From Vandiemenella viatica (lineage: Eukaryota > Arthropoda > Insecta > Orthoptera > Morabidae), in assembly GCA_031002005.1 (NCBI GenBank), contig CM061921.1:123472597-123536596 (forward strand): DNA of 64,000 nt, written 5' to 3'. The notes beneath the pieces are model-generated. The model saw only the letters and a list, made by a program, of their open reading frames with translations. It did not search any database and was not told the DNA's origin. The translations under genes were made by a program, and so were the position numbers. Positions 1 through 12,659 of this stretch are shown here, one piece after another. Within the stretch, counting starts at the first letter, position 1. Every line of letters begins with the position of its first letter.

Positions 1-1000
1 GCTGTAAAGTGTAGACATGGCTCTTAACTTCTTGTTATTGCACAACCACGAGACTTGGCCAAATTTTACAAGAATCCATGTATTTTCTTTTTGGTTTTTG
101 GTTGAATGTTTGCTCTGAGTCGTCACTGAAAAATAAACGATTCCATATGAAAATCGGTGGATAAGAATTCAAAACATCAATATACGTTACCAACAACGCC
201 CACTATCTTTGCAAACAATGCGTGTGCGTCCGGATAAAAACTATTATCCTGCAAATATGCGCCAAAATTTTTAACGTTTGGGATCCCCATAGAACATAAA
301 CTGGGAAAATCTCCAATATTAGACTTTTCTTATGGTTTCGGGATAAAACTATATCTGTACCAAATTACCTGTTTCTAGGACAATGGGCAGTACAATGTAA
401 TTTTGATGGCGGGGTGTCATAGTCAAATTTTTTTTCAATTTTGTCAACTTCCGCAGTAATAAGAAGAAGAACGTAAAATATAACACATTAGGTAAACTTA
501 ATAAGCTCTGTCTATGATGAATATCCGAGACATTTAAATATATTAGGATAGAAAACGATTTCATTTTTTGGGTATATGAGGGGAAGGTATACGGAAATTT
601 ACAAGTTTTAGATTTTTCTTATAATCTGGGGATAAAGCTGCGTACCATATTTCGTCTTTCTACGTCTACGGGAATTCCCTTATAGTTTTGATTATCATCA
701 ATGAGTAAGTGAATAACAAAACTGGTGATATTTTCATTTGAGTAGCATCCATACTAACATTAGGAACGAAATAAAGTTTAGTATATTTGCTAAGATTGCT
801 GTTATCTATGTATAACAGTAATTTGAAGTAAGAAGCAGTAATCAGACAGAAAAAATTGAGTTACAAAAATGGCCCGAATCTCTTCGAGAAAAGGGTAGGC
901 GTTGACTGGACGGATGCATTGCCCTGCACCCAGATTATTAGAAAATCAGTAATACTAATAACAGATAATAACAGGTCAGTTTCTTATAAACCCAAATTTC
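1..1000. other. unassigned AT-rich DNA
   Basis: No domain-bearing reading frame, tRNA-like head or clear repeat was recognised. The short open frames here have unremarkable composition. Part could be the decayed 3' untranslated region of the minus-strand LINE that begins at about 1070, but no tail is visible. Confidence 0.4.
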
Positions 1001-1070
1001 AATTCTAATCGGCAAATACAAATAATGTAATTTCTACCGGTATCAACAAAAAGAAACGCCATACATCATT

Positions 1071-3460
1071 TTAGAGATTGTGAACAACTTTGTCACCTTC
1101 TCTTCCCATACACCAAATATATATTATATTCTCAGTATATTCAATTACTAAATTCCAAGAAGAAAATTCTTTTATATAATAAAATGGGTTCTCTTTCAGT
1201 TTGGATTTAAAGTTGTCAGATTTTCGTAGATAACATTTTATTTCTTGTGGTAGCACAATTCATAAAGAACCTACAGTGAATGTTATCTTTTTCTGTACAA
1301 TTGGCAATGACTTGTAATCTTTGTGAATATATTTATATCTAGTTTTATAGATATGGATAACAGTATTAAGATTGAAGAGTTTAGGCTTTTCCACTACATA
1401 CTATAGTATAGAGTGCGGTATGTATGCTACGCTGGTATTGTGATTGCATCTTTATTTCTAAAGAGATTTCTTCACGACGTCCGTGGGCTTCCTTCACAAA
1501 TTATTCTTAAATTACGTTTTTGTGATTTAAATACCTTCTGTGCTTGTGAAGAGTTTCCTCAGAATGAGATGCCATAAGTGAGCAGTTAGTGAAAATATGC
1601 AAAATATGTCAATTTCCTTGCTTCTACAATGAAAATGTTGCAAAATTCAGCTTTTTAAGAAGTTGTTGAATATGTTGCTTTCAGTTCAATTTGTTATCGA
1701 TATATACGCCCAGGAATTTTTTGAAACTGCTTTCATTGATTGCTTTTAAATCAGATATGATATTATAGCAGTCCTTTGCTTTATTGTGTGTGAAAAGTTG
1801 AAGAAACTGTGTCTTTTTTATATTAAGTATTAATTTTTTAGCATTGAACTATCTTTTAATTTCCTTTAGTGCATCATTTGCTGTGTTTTAAAGGTTTTGA
1901 ACTGATGAATGTTTATATGATATGCTGTTATCATCCGAAAAAACACCATATATTCACTGTGGCGGAATACGCGAGGGAGATCATAGATGTAAATTAAAAA
2001 CAGAGAGTGCCAATAATTGAGCCCAGAGACACACCAGCTGTAACTATTCCGTATTTTGAGTTTATAATCTCTTTTGTATTAACAGGATTCAAGCCATGGC
2101 CTGACACTAATCACTGTGTTCTAATTTACCTAGGACAATACAATCAATGTCCTCAGCCAGATCACCGAATTTTTTATGCATTTCTTTCAGTATTTTGTCT
2201 GTAAAATCATAAATGGCTGATTCTGTCAAAAGTACTGCAGAAAACCAAACTGTGCTTTACTGAGTATGTCAATCATTGTGTAGACGAGCTAATACTCTTC
2301 TGTACATTGATTTTTCAAAGATCTTTGAAAATGCTGATTCAAGTAATATTGGTCTATAGTTCTCAGTGTTTGAGGTATTAACCATCTTATGAAGTGGTTG
2401 ATTATTAACTTCTTGAATGAGTTGGTAACTTCCTCATAGTAACCAAATTTTCCAGTGATTTAATATTTTGTCTATTTCATTTGACTAGTGGGAAGTAGAC
2501 ACATATATGTTGTTTTTGGTGATAAGTAACTAAATATTGTTACAGCATCCGTATTACCAACAAATTTTTCATTTTCTTTTTCAGAAACTTTTTTGAAGTA
2601 GTCATTGAAAGTACATCCTATGGAAAAGGTGGCAATGCTTAAAGTTATAGGATTATGATGAGTGGATGATAAAGTTGTTTATCTTTTATTAATGTTCTAA
2701 ACACTTTTTTTCTTATCATCCGAACTGGTAATCTCATTGCTTATAGCCAGAAGCTTAGCCTCTCTAACAATTTTGGTTAAAAATCTACAGTATGGTGTAT
2801 AATGACATCTGAGAAGCACATTATTGGGGTTCCTACCTCCTAGATAAATTTCTCTATTATGCCTGCAAGATGTTTTAATACCTGCTGTTTCCAATTCTTG
2901 TTATCTCACTTTTTACCAATTGGATCTAGTCCTGTAGGGAGGCAACTCTCATAAATTTCCAGAAACCTGTGGTGAAAATAATTGAATTTATTGTTTACAC
3001 CTCTTTCAGGAGTTCATTGTTTAATGTTTTTATTGAATTGTTCTTTATTAGCCTAATTTTAATAAATCCTTCCTCAATGTTACTTTTTTCCAATTTATAC
3101 AAAATAATTACTTGAGAACTGTTCTCTGACAAACCATTTTACATTGGAACTATTCCACAATTTTCTAATTTATTTTCCTCTATAAAAATGATACCAATAA
3201 GGGTGATACTATCCTTTTTTTCTAGTTGGGAAATTTACAGCTTAAAACAGACTGAATTATCAAATCATTCCTAGAAGATAATCGGTCTGATAACATTCTA
3301 CAGTAAAATTTATGTTGACGTCACCACAGAGGATAATTTACCTTTTTGTTCGTGATAAATTTACGATAAGTTTATTGCAAAATGTATTACAGTTTTTTGT
3401 GGGAACTCTATAAACTGTGGACTGCATTATACCTCTGAGGCCCACTTGCGAGTCAGGAAA
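1071..3460 (-). pseudogene. decayed CR1-group LINE ORF2 (endonuclease-RT)
   Basis: Read on the minus strand, the segment shows the parts of a non-LTR retrotransposon ORF2 in order. An endonuclease piece lies at about 3460-3180, with ILCGDVNINF, the usual CGDFNI block, followed by VNFPTR. A linker at 2894-2697 contains GIKTSCRHNREIYL, the conserved basic motif before the RT. RT traces follow at about 2400-1850, with a PQGS-like block near 2050 and FSDDNS near 1930 in place of FADD. A C-terminal end at 1256-1071 contains LPQEIKCYL and FYYIKEF. Frames shift and stop many times, so it is dead. Its C-terminus resembles that of the better copy at 59.6-62.3 kb, which suggests the same broad family. 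The encoded enzyme would nick target DNA and copy the element RNA by target-primed reverse transcription. Confidence 0.75.
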
Positions 3461-4190
3461 GGCATACGTCGACTGATTTCATGTGGATATTCTTCCATCC
3501 CAACATGTATCGAATTCGGAATGAATATGTCAGCTTTTACCGACCTGATAATTTGTTGTTGCTGCTAACCAGAGCAACTCTGCCGTGGTGTTGAGTATGG
3601 TAACAATGGCCACATGTGATTTTATTCCTTGTCGCAACTGTAGTTATAATATATAACAAAATGTAATCTGATTTACGCCTACCTTGATCGAGCACATCCT
3701 GTAAACATCAAAATGGGCCCTGTTGTTGCAATACTTGAATTCTATTGAACAATTGGAGACTCAGTTGCCCAGGTGAAGCTCCAGGCACGATCTGTTCCCA
3801 TGAACCTTACCAACATTAGTTGGAAGGGTGTTTGCTCAATTGATATTATGTATCAATATATTGCGGAATAGGTTAGCTTTCAGGATACAGCACAGACAAT
3901 TATTATTATCCTTCACTTTATCTGGGATATTATCTTTGAAAGTTTATGACTAAGGCAAACATGTCACTCAACTGTTTGTTTATTGTTTCTTTTAATTGTT
4001 TGGATGTATATGTAAAAAATGTATATATATATGAAAATATACTTGTCCATACTAGAATTTGTTATATTATTCAGTTTGCTTAATATGATCAGCCAAGCAA
4101 TACATAAGAAACCCACCAAAAACTTTAATGTTAATAACATTATTAATACTTGTATCTCTTCCAACCGCAGTTAACGTGTAAGCCAATATA
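3461..4190. other. unassigned DNA upstream of LINE remnant
   Basis: No confident coding or repeat signal was found. It lies on the 5' side of the minus-strand LINE remnant and may hold its decayed endonuclease N-terminus, but the characteristic start motif seen in the copy near 61.1 kb is not recognisable. Confidence 0.35.
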
Positions 4191-4224
4191 TTCAGTGGAA
4201 AATCTGTAAGTGATAGTTATTTCT

Positions 4225-4470
4225 TATATAACAAGTGCTCCAAGTGGCAAAAGAGTCCGTTCTTCGTACAGTCAGAAATGTTGCAGGTTTATCTGGCTTC
4301 GCAGTGAGTCCCACTTGGAGGCCAATCTGTTCCTTTCAGCTCGCAATTTCATTAACTGTAATCGAAGACGAGAATCAGCAAGAAGGGTTCTAGCAGATAC
4401 CGTATTTCTTCTGCTGCCTCATCGGCAGATTCGGCCGTCCTTCTCTCTTCTTTATAATCCCCAGTTCTTT
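4225..4470 (-). other. possible broken exon, coiled-coil-like
   Basis: This 250-bp patch is more GC-rich than its flanks. On the minus strand one frame reads ADEAAEEIRYLLEPF and an overlapping frame reads LMKLRAERNRLASKWDSLR, both typical of charged helical or coiled-coil protein. The two frames overlap around 4370, so at least one indel or a splice boundary would be needed to join them. I do not recognise the family. A plus-strand open frame at 4210-4512 covers the same DNA but has no recognisable character. It could be a host exon, a processed pseudogene or a transposon fragment. Confidence 0.25.
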
Positions 4471-4834
4471 CCCTGTCTTTCACTGATATTAATTCGGTGT
4501 ACTGTAAATTAATTCAGTCTCTCTAGTATCCATTAGTATAATACTAATCACTGTGAGTAATCTTTTCATGTATGTATTCGATGGAACACACAGTAATGAC
4601 ATCCTTGTAACTGATGTGTTTTAAATGGGTATTTTACTCTTTCAAGGTAATGGAAGATGAAAATCAGTTAAAAGTTACTGAAACATTCAACTAGAGCAAA
4701 TAGTAATGCAAATGAATTTCTAATGTGATGCAGCTAAACTATTTTTCAAACTACTGCATTACAGATCGGCAATTCATATGCCTCCCCACTTGTCAAATAT
4801 TTGAAATGTATTTGGCACCTACTGGTTTCCTGTA

Positions 4835-4905
4835 GAAGGTCTGGTAACTGAGTGGTTAAGGCTTTCTGCTTGATCATATGGACGTTCTGAAGCTCCAGCC
4901 AGGAG
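4835..4905 (+). mobile_element. SINE family C, tRNA-like head fragment
   Basis: The stretch contains GTAACTGAGTGGTTAAGG, a tRNA A-box-like motif that matches the head of SINE family C at 18.0, 33.6 and 63.9 kb. The B box is eroded and no body is recognisable downstream. Homology to the other heads is the main support. Confidence 0.4.
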
Positions 4906-6660
4906 AAAGGCGAAGATATGAAAATTGCCATCGGAGTCTTAGCTCCATTGCAATTAAATATTGCACTCTACTCATGTTAAAAGTTACTTTTGAAATATGG
5001 GTGTCTTGTTGGATTTAGGTATATTTATATCTCACTTGTCCTAACAACAAAGTCGAGTGGGTGTATAATACCCAGTATGCCCATTCCTTAACTTCGGTAC
5101 TAGCAATTTCCTGGATGGATAAAAACTATGGCCGAATTTTTCCTGGCAATGATTATCTCGAGTCGTAGAACCTATAAATAATTTATTACGCTTTGGAGGT
5201 TCATGCGCTCAATGTAACAAACGTAAGTTTCATAGGATTAATCAAAAATGCCCATAGGATTTCATATAGAATTTAGTAAAAAATACTTCAACTCATAAAA
5301 CTGCCCTTGACATGCGATATCATTATGTTAGAACCAAACTTAAATTTGCTTAGAGGAATAATTATGTTAAATACGCCATAAAACCTTCAATTGGACATAT
5401 TTGGTAAAAACATGATGTTAAATACCAAGCTATTTCGTAAGTGAAACTGATACAACTACATTAGTTACATTTTAATAGTGTTTCAGGTATCTTGGCAGAA
5501 TAAATAATGTAATTGTATGGTTCTCCAGATTATCTGTTAAAATGACATTAGCTTTATACTTTGTGTTCCTAATTACAACTTGATGTTCTTTGCTTAATCT
5601 TGCTCTAGATTTAAGAACTTATTAAATTTTTAATATCCAGAGATGTACAAAACACCTATTAAAAAGTACCTGGAATACAAGATACTATTAAGTAATGGAT
5701 TTGAGTTATCAGATACGAGATACTTTTGGAAATGGTATTTGATATACATAATACAAAATACGTATTTTCAAAATACTTTTTTGAAAGCACATTTGTTTAA
5801 CTGCAATGCACAAAATGTTGTTTTAAATTTTAAATGAGACTTAAGTAAGTTAATACCAGTTCTTCAAACATCTGATCAGTCCTTTTTCTTCGATGGAATC
5901 TCATTATCATTTTAGGCAGTTGTCCTTATTACTCAGTTATTGAAGTGTTTCCAAGTCAACGATGCTGCCAGTAGTCTCTGTGTTTTCACCACTAGTGGCA
6001 TTAGCAATAGAGGAAGCAGAGTCATCTAAACCACTTAATAAGATTGTCTTTCGTCTTTTCTTTTATGTACTGTCAATTGTTCTATAAAGCCTTTGATTTT
6101 TGTTTTTCAGATGGATTAATTTTCCGTGTTTCAATTAGGATAAGATATTTTACAAGTTTTTAAAATACTATTGACACTGGTTCAATTTTAAAAAACGGAT
6201 GGACACTAATGTTAATATCGAATCGTTTACTGCAGTCTCAAACTACAAAAACGATTTGAGAAGTTTATTTAGATTTTCTCCGATAACATCTGACACAGTG
6301 CCGCAATATTTTAGATTTTGCATTTTGAGGTATTTAACCATATACTTGATTGTTACTAGTTCGGGTCCTAGACAACTGTATAAGGTGTCTTTATCCCTTT
6401 ACAAACTTTGAATGGTTTCTGTTATTGGCTTTGAACAGTTCACATATTCATATAAAAAATGTTCTTTAAGGTCCTTAAAAGGAGGTAATTTAAGGCTTTT
6501 CATGGTTTTATTAAGACGCTCCGTCACTGCTAAAAGTCCAAATATGTTTCACATGCTTTTGGTGATCTTGAACTTATAAATTCCAGAGTGCCTGGCACAT
6601 GTGTTTTTCCCATCGCGCATCTACAATTATTATCCCTTTGATCGCTTATATTTATTCCCT
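4906..6660. other. unassigned AT-rich DNA
   Basis: No recognisable domains, RNA genes or repeats. The plus-strand frames at 5643-5837 and 6199-6411 are short and rich in AT-encoded residues, as expected by chance in this composition. Confidence 0.4.
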
Positions 6661-6672
6661 CATCAGCAGCCC

Positions 6673-7698
6673 CTAACCTAAAAACAAGCAATGTTCATTA
6701 TAACTGAAAGTTGGATCCCTTACAGCTTTAACTAACAACTCAGAAAGTGCCTCCTTCCACTTTCTATTTAGGTGTATGTGATGCCTAGTAAAACCCCGCC
6801 TACCAATGGTATCAACAGGCACAACCCCCAAAACAGAACTAATGCCGTTTCCACGTTTATCCGCCTCACAGCGTGCTTCAACTGTGGCCGATCGTGGCGA
6901 CTTAAGACCTGCAGGAGTTCCACCTTGGTATGCTGTGTCTGTTTCACCATATTCCTTAGGTCACTTGCTAAAATTGTGTTCCTATCAATACTATTGTGCG
7001 CACCTCCCACTGTCACCACTCTTTTCTCCTTAATGAAATCCCTGCAAAGTGATCCTATATCCTCTATTACCTGCCATAATGTTTCAATAGGTTTGAACAT
7101 ACTTGTGACTTGGTAGCCCGTGCTTAGTGGATCCTGCAGAACATTTTTCTTCCTATTTTTTCCATCCACGCCTCTTTTAGTAAAACCCTGCTGAACCATA
7201 CCTATTCCTATATCTACACGAGGTTCTCCCCCATCTGACTCAGGTATTAGGTCAAAACTATTTATCCTCACAATTTCTAAAGTCTCTGGCTTCTTCATCC
7301 AGTTAACCATGTTTTTCCAACGACCTGTTATCAGCGCCTAAACATCCTTCTCACCATCCTCATTAAATCAACCATCTCTATTTTCTGCTTCCACAGGCAG
7401 AGCCTCCATAGGCAGAGCCTCCACAGGCAGAGCCTACACAGAAAGAGCCTCCATTGGAAGAGATTCAAGAGCTCTGACCCTGTCAAGCGATTCCCTTATC
7501 ATTTCGCACATCTCCCTCATCGTTTCGTCCTGCCCTGAAATTCTTCTATCCTGCTCTCAAAGTTTTCCGTCACAAAAACAGAGCGGACAGTTCCCTATTT
7601 TCCTCAGCCCTGCATTCCCAATGAAACTACTTTTTACACCCACTGGGATCCAGACAATTCACTACACGTCTGCGAAACGCGCCACACTTTCCAGGCAT
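6673..7698 (-). pseudogene. CR1-group LINE ORF1: PHD finger + SGNH esterase, broken
   Basis: This is a gag-like ORF1 of a CR1-type retrotransposon; a PHD finger plus esterase is established for this clade. Read from about 7698, the N-terminus shows a PHD-type zinc cluster (MPGKCGAF, NCLDPSGCKK, then FHWEC) with an in-frame stop between KK and FHW. A helical stretch follows, then pentapeptide repeats (7391-7465), then an esterase-like domain open from 7310 to 6768. That domain contains TSMFKP, a VTVGGAHNSIDRN block and LSRHDRP. Near 6830 the frame shifts, and the C-terminal catalytic block continues as RHHIHLNRKWKEAL to a stop at 6673. The serine (GDS) block expected just before the TSMFKP block appears deleted: the sequence runs from KKNVL straight to QDPLSTGYQ. 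The retained histidine block cannot act alone. Confidence 0.8.
7391..7465 (-). repeat. 15-bp in-frame minisatellite, five units
   Basis: Five consecutive 15-bp units of the form CCACAGGCAGAGCCT are visible; the last two are more diverged. On the minus strand they keep the ORF1 frame and encode the pentapeptide V/M-E-A-L-P, with one unit carrying a TAG stop. They sit between the PHD finger and the esterase domain. Confidence 0.85.
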
Positions 7699-7719
7699 GA
7701 TTTTCCGTAATAAAACCTA

Positions 7720-8645
7720 CTAGTATATTTTAAACAACTTTAAGGATTAAATTACGCTGTGCTATACATCTTAAATTTAATTGATTGTCCAGTAAAAAGA
7801 AAAAATTTACACTATGGCATAAAGTAATAATTATGTAAAAAGTACTTAAAAGTCAATAAAATAAGCTGTCTTCAAAATTAACCTTAAGATGTAATTTCAC
7901 CGGTCGATAATTTTTAGTGCTAATGTGAATAATAACTAATCAGTAATTTACACTAAAGTATTTTTTTTAGTTATCAAAAAATTATGGTTTTAATTTACTA
8001 GAAAATAATTAAACAATAATTATATTTCAGTCAGAACAAGGCAGTGAATTCAACTTAAGCTTATAAATTAGGCGAAATTAATCACTTATATCATTAAGTA
8101 TAATAAACTTTTTTCTTGATTAGAAGTTAACTAACAGATATCCGTTACACATATCGTTGCTGATAAAACACACATTGCGCTGGAGGCATAGGTAATTTGA
8201 TGTGAAACATTTATTCAGCGTTCTCTTTCAATAGAATACGCGAAGGGTTGCTTTTACCGATATAAATCAAATGTATCAATACGAACTACACTTAACGTGT
8301 AAATCCAATTGTAGATAAAGGTACTTATAGACTGCGATTCATGTGCCGAATTTGCATCTTCTGCAACTCAAATAGAAACGCTCTTCTAGGGTACTAGAAT
8401 CCGCACTTGAAAGTATCAGTTTTGTGGCCAGTTGCCTATATATCGCAATTTTGGCACCGTAGTAGCTGTCAGAGTTTAAAAGCAAACATGTTAATAACAA
8501 ACATGTTTGGGGACCAAAGACAGGAGAGACGAGATTAGGGATATAATGTGCCGTACTATGCCTGTGTAAATTATTCCTTCTTAAGTGACTTAGAACGTAA
8601 AAACTCAGTAAACAGTTTAGTTGCTTTGGGATGGATACAATTTTG
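7720..8645. other. unassigned AT-rich DNA
   Basis: Low-complexity A/T-rich sequence upstream, on the minus strand, of the ORF1 remnant. It may include the 5' untranslated region of that LINE. No tRNA-like head or coding domain was seen. Confidence 0.35.
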
Positions 8646-8649
8646 TTAG

Positions 8650-8715
8650 TTGCAACCAGCCAGCCCGCGAATGGGACCGCCTGGACGGGCCGGAATTCGA
8701 GCTCATGTCCTCTCG
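8650..8715 (-). mobile_element. SINE family A head fragment
   Basis: GCCTGGACGGGCCGGAATTC followed by GAGCTCATGTCCTC matches the reverse-strand head of SINE family A (GGACGGGGATTCGAACCC followed by GCGTCCTCCC) with substitutions and a small insertion. Only the B-box region is recognisable. Confidence 0.4.
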
Positions 8716-8760
8716 GTCAAAGGAACAAACATGTTTCTCGTTTATGTTCTAGAAGAAATC

Positions 8761-8976
8761 CAAGCCCGTTGGGTAGCGGTAGCCGGTAACGCATTCCAGA
8801 GAACTCGGATCCAAATCCTACACCGGATTTAGGTTCTCCGTTGTTTCCTGAAATCTTTCCAGAAAAATTCAGGGATGGTTCCTTTAACATACCACTGCCG
8901 AATCCCTTTCCGTTCCTTGCCCCCCCCCCCCCTAACCCACGGTTTTTTGACCTTGACGTTGACAAGTTGTAAAGGA
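8761..8976 (+). mobile_element. SINE family A, diverged copy
   Basis: The head shows GGGTAGCGGTAGCCGGTAAC and a damaged B box (CTCGGATCCAAATCC). The body shows the family landmarks GGATTTAGGTT, a broken CCATGG region, and CCGAATCCCTTTCCGTTCC, then a C14 run where other copies read CCCCAGTCCC. The tail GACGTTGACAAGTTGTAAAG corresponds to GACGTCGACGAGGCGTAAAG. It is an old copy. Confidence 0.7.
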
Positions 8977-11900
8977 AAATATCTTGAAGGAAATATGAAT
9001 GTGGCGTATAAGTACCCAAAATAGGAATTTTCAAAACATTGTCAGACACTTTGTTTCATTTGAATGTATATACGAAACGTAAAACCAAAAACTCCTGTAT
9101 TTTTACTTACCTTCCTCCTTCTCAAGTATTATAGTTTGTTACAGTACTTTCACCGAATTGAACACCATAGCTGAAATTTATAAAAATTTATCTCCTAAAT
9201 TTCATTTATCTTGCAGTTGTCTGGAGGATAATATTTTTCTTCTAAGCCTTTCTATCTACGTTGAAAATCAATTTTGGCAACACGAAAAGTTAAAGTTGTT
9301 TGTTTCTCTTTACAAAATATAAAAAGGCAGAGTTTCCCCGCATGTTGGAACAAGAGACGGCAGCGGGAATTTTCGATAGCTGGCTCCGAATTAAGTTTCG
9401 TTGCTTTTATTTAGTTTAAGTTTAGCTAAAAGTTGATGTAATTTGTTTGTGGCCGGGGAAAAGAGGGAGTTTCCAAGTTGCCGTGACATGTGATGTTATT
9501 CTGCCAATAGCTTCAATGATCTGTGCTATTTCGTAATGTTTGCGTGTTTGATTTCCTGTAAGAATTTCTTACAAACAGCACTTCCGAAATTATCCAATAA
9601 TCTAGCTTGTTTCTTTTTATCAGTTGATATTTTTATGATGAGACAGATGTAACAATATTTAGGAAATTGCGAATCTACGATGATTTCTCACAATAATAAA
9701 AATCTTTTTAGTTTTATTGCTTAGGAGAAGAATGGTTGTCTCTTTAAATAAGAATAATACTTGATTTATCCATACAGCTAAATTTAATTAACAGTAAACA
9801 AAGGTGCAAAAAAAGTTCTAAAAATATATCAATTCGAATGTTTTTGTAACATAGTGCGTATGTCAGTATGGTATTCCATGCGCTAAGATCTGTCTACATT
9901 TCTGGTTTGTGAACGCAACACATTACCCAAACTGCTTTTTTATCTACTTTAATGAGAATGTTTAATTTTAGCTGATAATCAACCATAGGACCACATACTC
10001 GTCCCATAACATTAACCCGATCGGCGAAGATGAGACAGTGTATAATACATACTGTGTAGCAAAATACCGTTGTAACTAACAACAGTCTGAACCTGAAAAA
10101 AAAATAGTATGCTTACTATTAGGCCTATAAAAAGTATAGTGAAAAATATAGTTTTAACGAACCATTCTACAACAATTGTGAAACTGTAACGCTCCCATCA
10201 CGTCGACTAACGAGTGTCATCATCCATTTGTGAAACATCTTATGTACGATAAGTGTTTATCTATTTGTAAAATGCTTAATTTATTAGTTGAATATTGGCG
10301 ACGGTTCCAGAATTTGCCTCGATGATTGTGGAAAACAGCCTAAAAACCATTATCAGGATTGTAGGGGATTTAAAGGTGGTCCCATTGTAAGCACCAAATT
10401 GAAATCAGTTGTAAAATAATATTTATTGATTCATTAGTCTAAGGGGTTTCAATACGTAGTAAAAATCTAGTGGACTGCATGTCTGAGTAATTGACAACAA
10501 TATATATGTGGTTAGAAAAACAGCAACAACTGTCAGAAAAAGTAGAAAAACTGTAATTTTAAATTCTAATTAAAAATTTAAAATCACATCATTCAATTTT
10601 GAGGACGTATTATGTTTGGCAACTGAAGTTCTTCCTGATTGTCTTGTAAGTGTGTATCTCCAAGAAATGAATGATTATTGTTTTTTAAGGTTTATTTTCT
10701 ATCAAAATAGTAATGTAATTGTTGCTGACCTTCGTTTGGCTGTTCCTCCTGAGATATTTAATTACCTTTGTAATTGCTGATATCTAATTTCATTTTTATA
10801 TTATTCTTTGTGCGATTCGTTTTCACTTCGTTTCTTTCGGAAATTGTATATTTTTATTTGATAGTAACCAACACTCTAAAGAATATTCTCTTTAGAACAA
10901 TTTACTTTCAACCCAGTATCACTTATTCAGCTGCGCTGTGGTAGAAACGGAAGTGTTAAGAAGCTCTCGTTGATTATATTCCATCATGTAAATATGTAAC
11001 CAAAATACTCAAAAGGATATTAAAATTTAGCAAATTCTGCTAGATATCTTTAGCTTCTTTACTTAAAAGCAGTGATTGCTCGATATTTAAAATATTCTGA
11101 ATTGATTTGCTTTCTTTAGTAGTGGGTTTAATTAATTTAAAATAATCGAGAGTGGGATTATTAAGGTTAGGGAGAAAATGTTGTATGTATCACTTGTGTC
11201 TTTCTTTAATTTTCTCAACTATATTAAAGCAAGTAGTTTAGGGAAAATGAAATTTGTAATAAAACGATGTTTGATAATAACTTACTGCATTAGTAAATGT
11301 GCAAACTCTTTATACTGAGACAATGCTATGTCGAAGAAGAGGGTAGGTTGCTGGTTCATTTATGATTAAAAAGATAGATAACAATAATCATGTGGGTCTG
11401 CTATAGAAAAGGGTAACTTTTATTAGCTACAAGTTAATTGAGAGAGAATGTTAGATAATTATAAATGAGGTTATGATGGTGTCAGGCGCTTGTTTTGGGA
11501 AGGTTGCACGTGAATCAAGGAGCGCATGTGTGTAAGGGCCGCCAGAGTCAGACGGATCAATATAGCACCTTGAATAATTTAGAAATGCTGGCGTTGCCCC
11601 TTTCTATAGCTCACGTTCGCAAGCAACACATACAAAAATTGCTATCGTATTATGCACTCACCTTACTTAATGGTCGAGAGACACACGCTTCACACATCAG
11701 CTAAGCCGTCACAACTACCTGACGAAAATCAAACGGTCTTTCTGGTAAGAAAAAGCATCATCTCCGAAAAGTCTACCATTCAAATACTGTTTATTTAGTA
11801 ATTTTTGCCAGTCAACTAATTTAAAACGTGAAAATGTCTAATATCTGATTTTTGTAAGACTATCCATTTAAAAAAAAAAAAAAAAAAAAAATTACGATCT

Positions 11901-12655
11901 GTTCAAGTTAATCACTTTTTGGTTAAAACTACTTGTATGACCTGCTGCCGAATTATAAGTGGGTGTTAGAATGGGTTACAGCATTCTGACATCCTTTCCC
12001 CTTCATTTTGTTATGTCGTTGGCTGATTAAAAAACGTTATTCCTATCCTTTTCCTATGTATTTTTTCCCTCCCATACATGAAGGGAAAATTATCATTTGA
12101 ACCAGACCCAGTTGATTATTAGCGATGCATTTTGCTCAGAGTTTATACTTGTGGCAGTACACTTTGTAAACGTAAATAAAATATAAAACCATTTGACACG
12201 AGATATATTGAAGGTGGTGGCATAAAAGTTTATTCGCTGGAGGAACCCTGTTGGTCTCTCCGATAGTGCCGCCCAAACAATGAAACGTTCGAAAATTTTA
12301 ACCAGGTGACAGTTTCGAAAAAAAAAATGTTTCTTTTTGATTGCCTATCTATCTACACCCTCGGAATAACTTATAGCTATTCTAAGTGACAATATACCTA
12401 CCGGTGTCACGTGATACCCAAATTAACAGACAGACAAAAATGTAGTTTAAAAGAAGCCATGGTTATAATGTGTACGAAATAATAACAATGCAGATAAAAC
12501 TTTAATTTTATATAACTCACCAAAAAGTGACTGTATTCAATAAAATTATTCGATATCAGTTATTGGCCGCAGCTTGGTTGGCGAGGACTCACGTCTCCTG
12601 TGGCTCATTGAACAAAACACGATGCCGCACGAACAACGTTATCACAATGAATATT
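8977..12655. other. unassigned AT-rich DNA with a poly(A) run
   Basis: No recognisable genes. A run of about 22 A at 11869-11890 could be the tail of a plus-strand retroposed copy, but no SINE or LINE body is recognisable before it. The short frames at 9894-10082 and 11495-11704 have no recognisable character. Confidence 0.4.
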
Positions 12656-12659
12656 TCGG

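Noticed and set aside
4835..4905. Functional tRNA gene
   Set aside because: No acceptor stem pairing or intact B box; it matches the SINE family C head instead.
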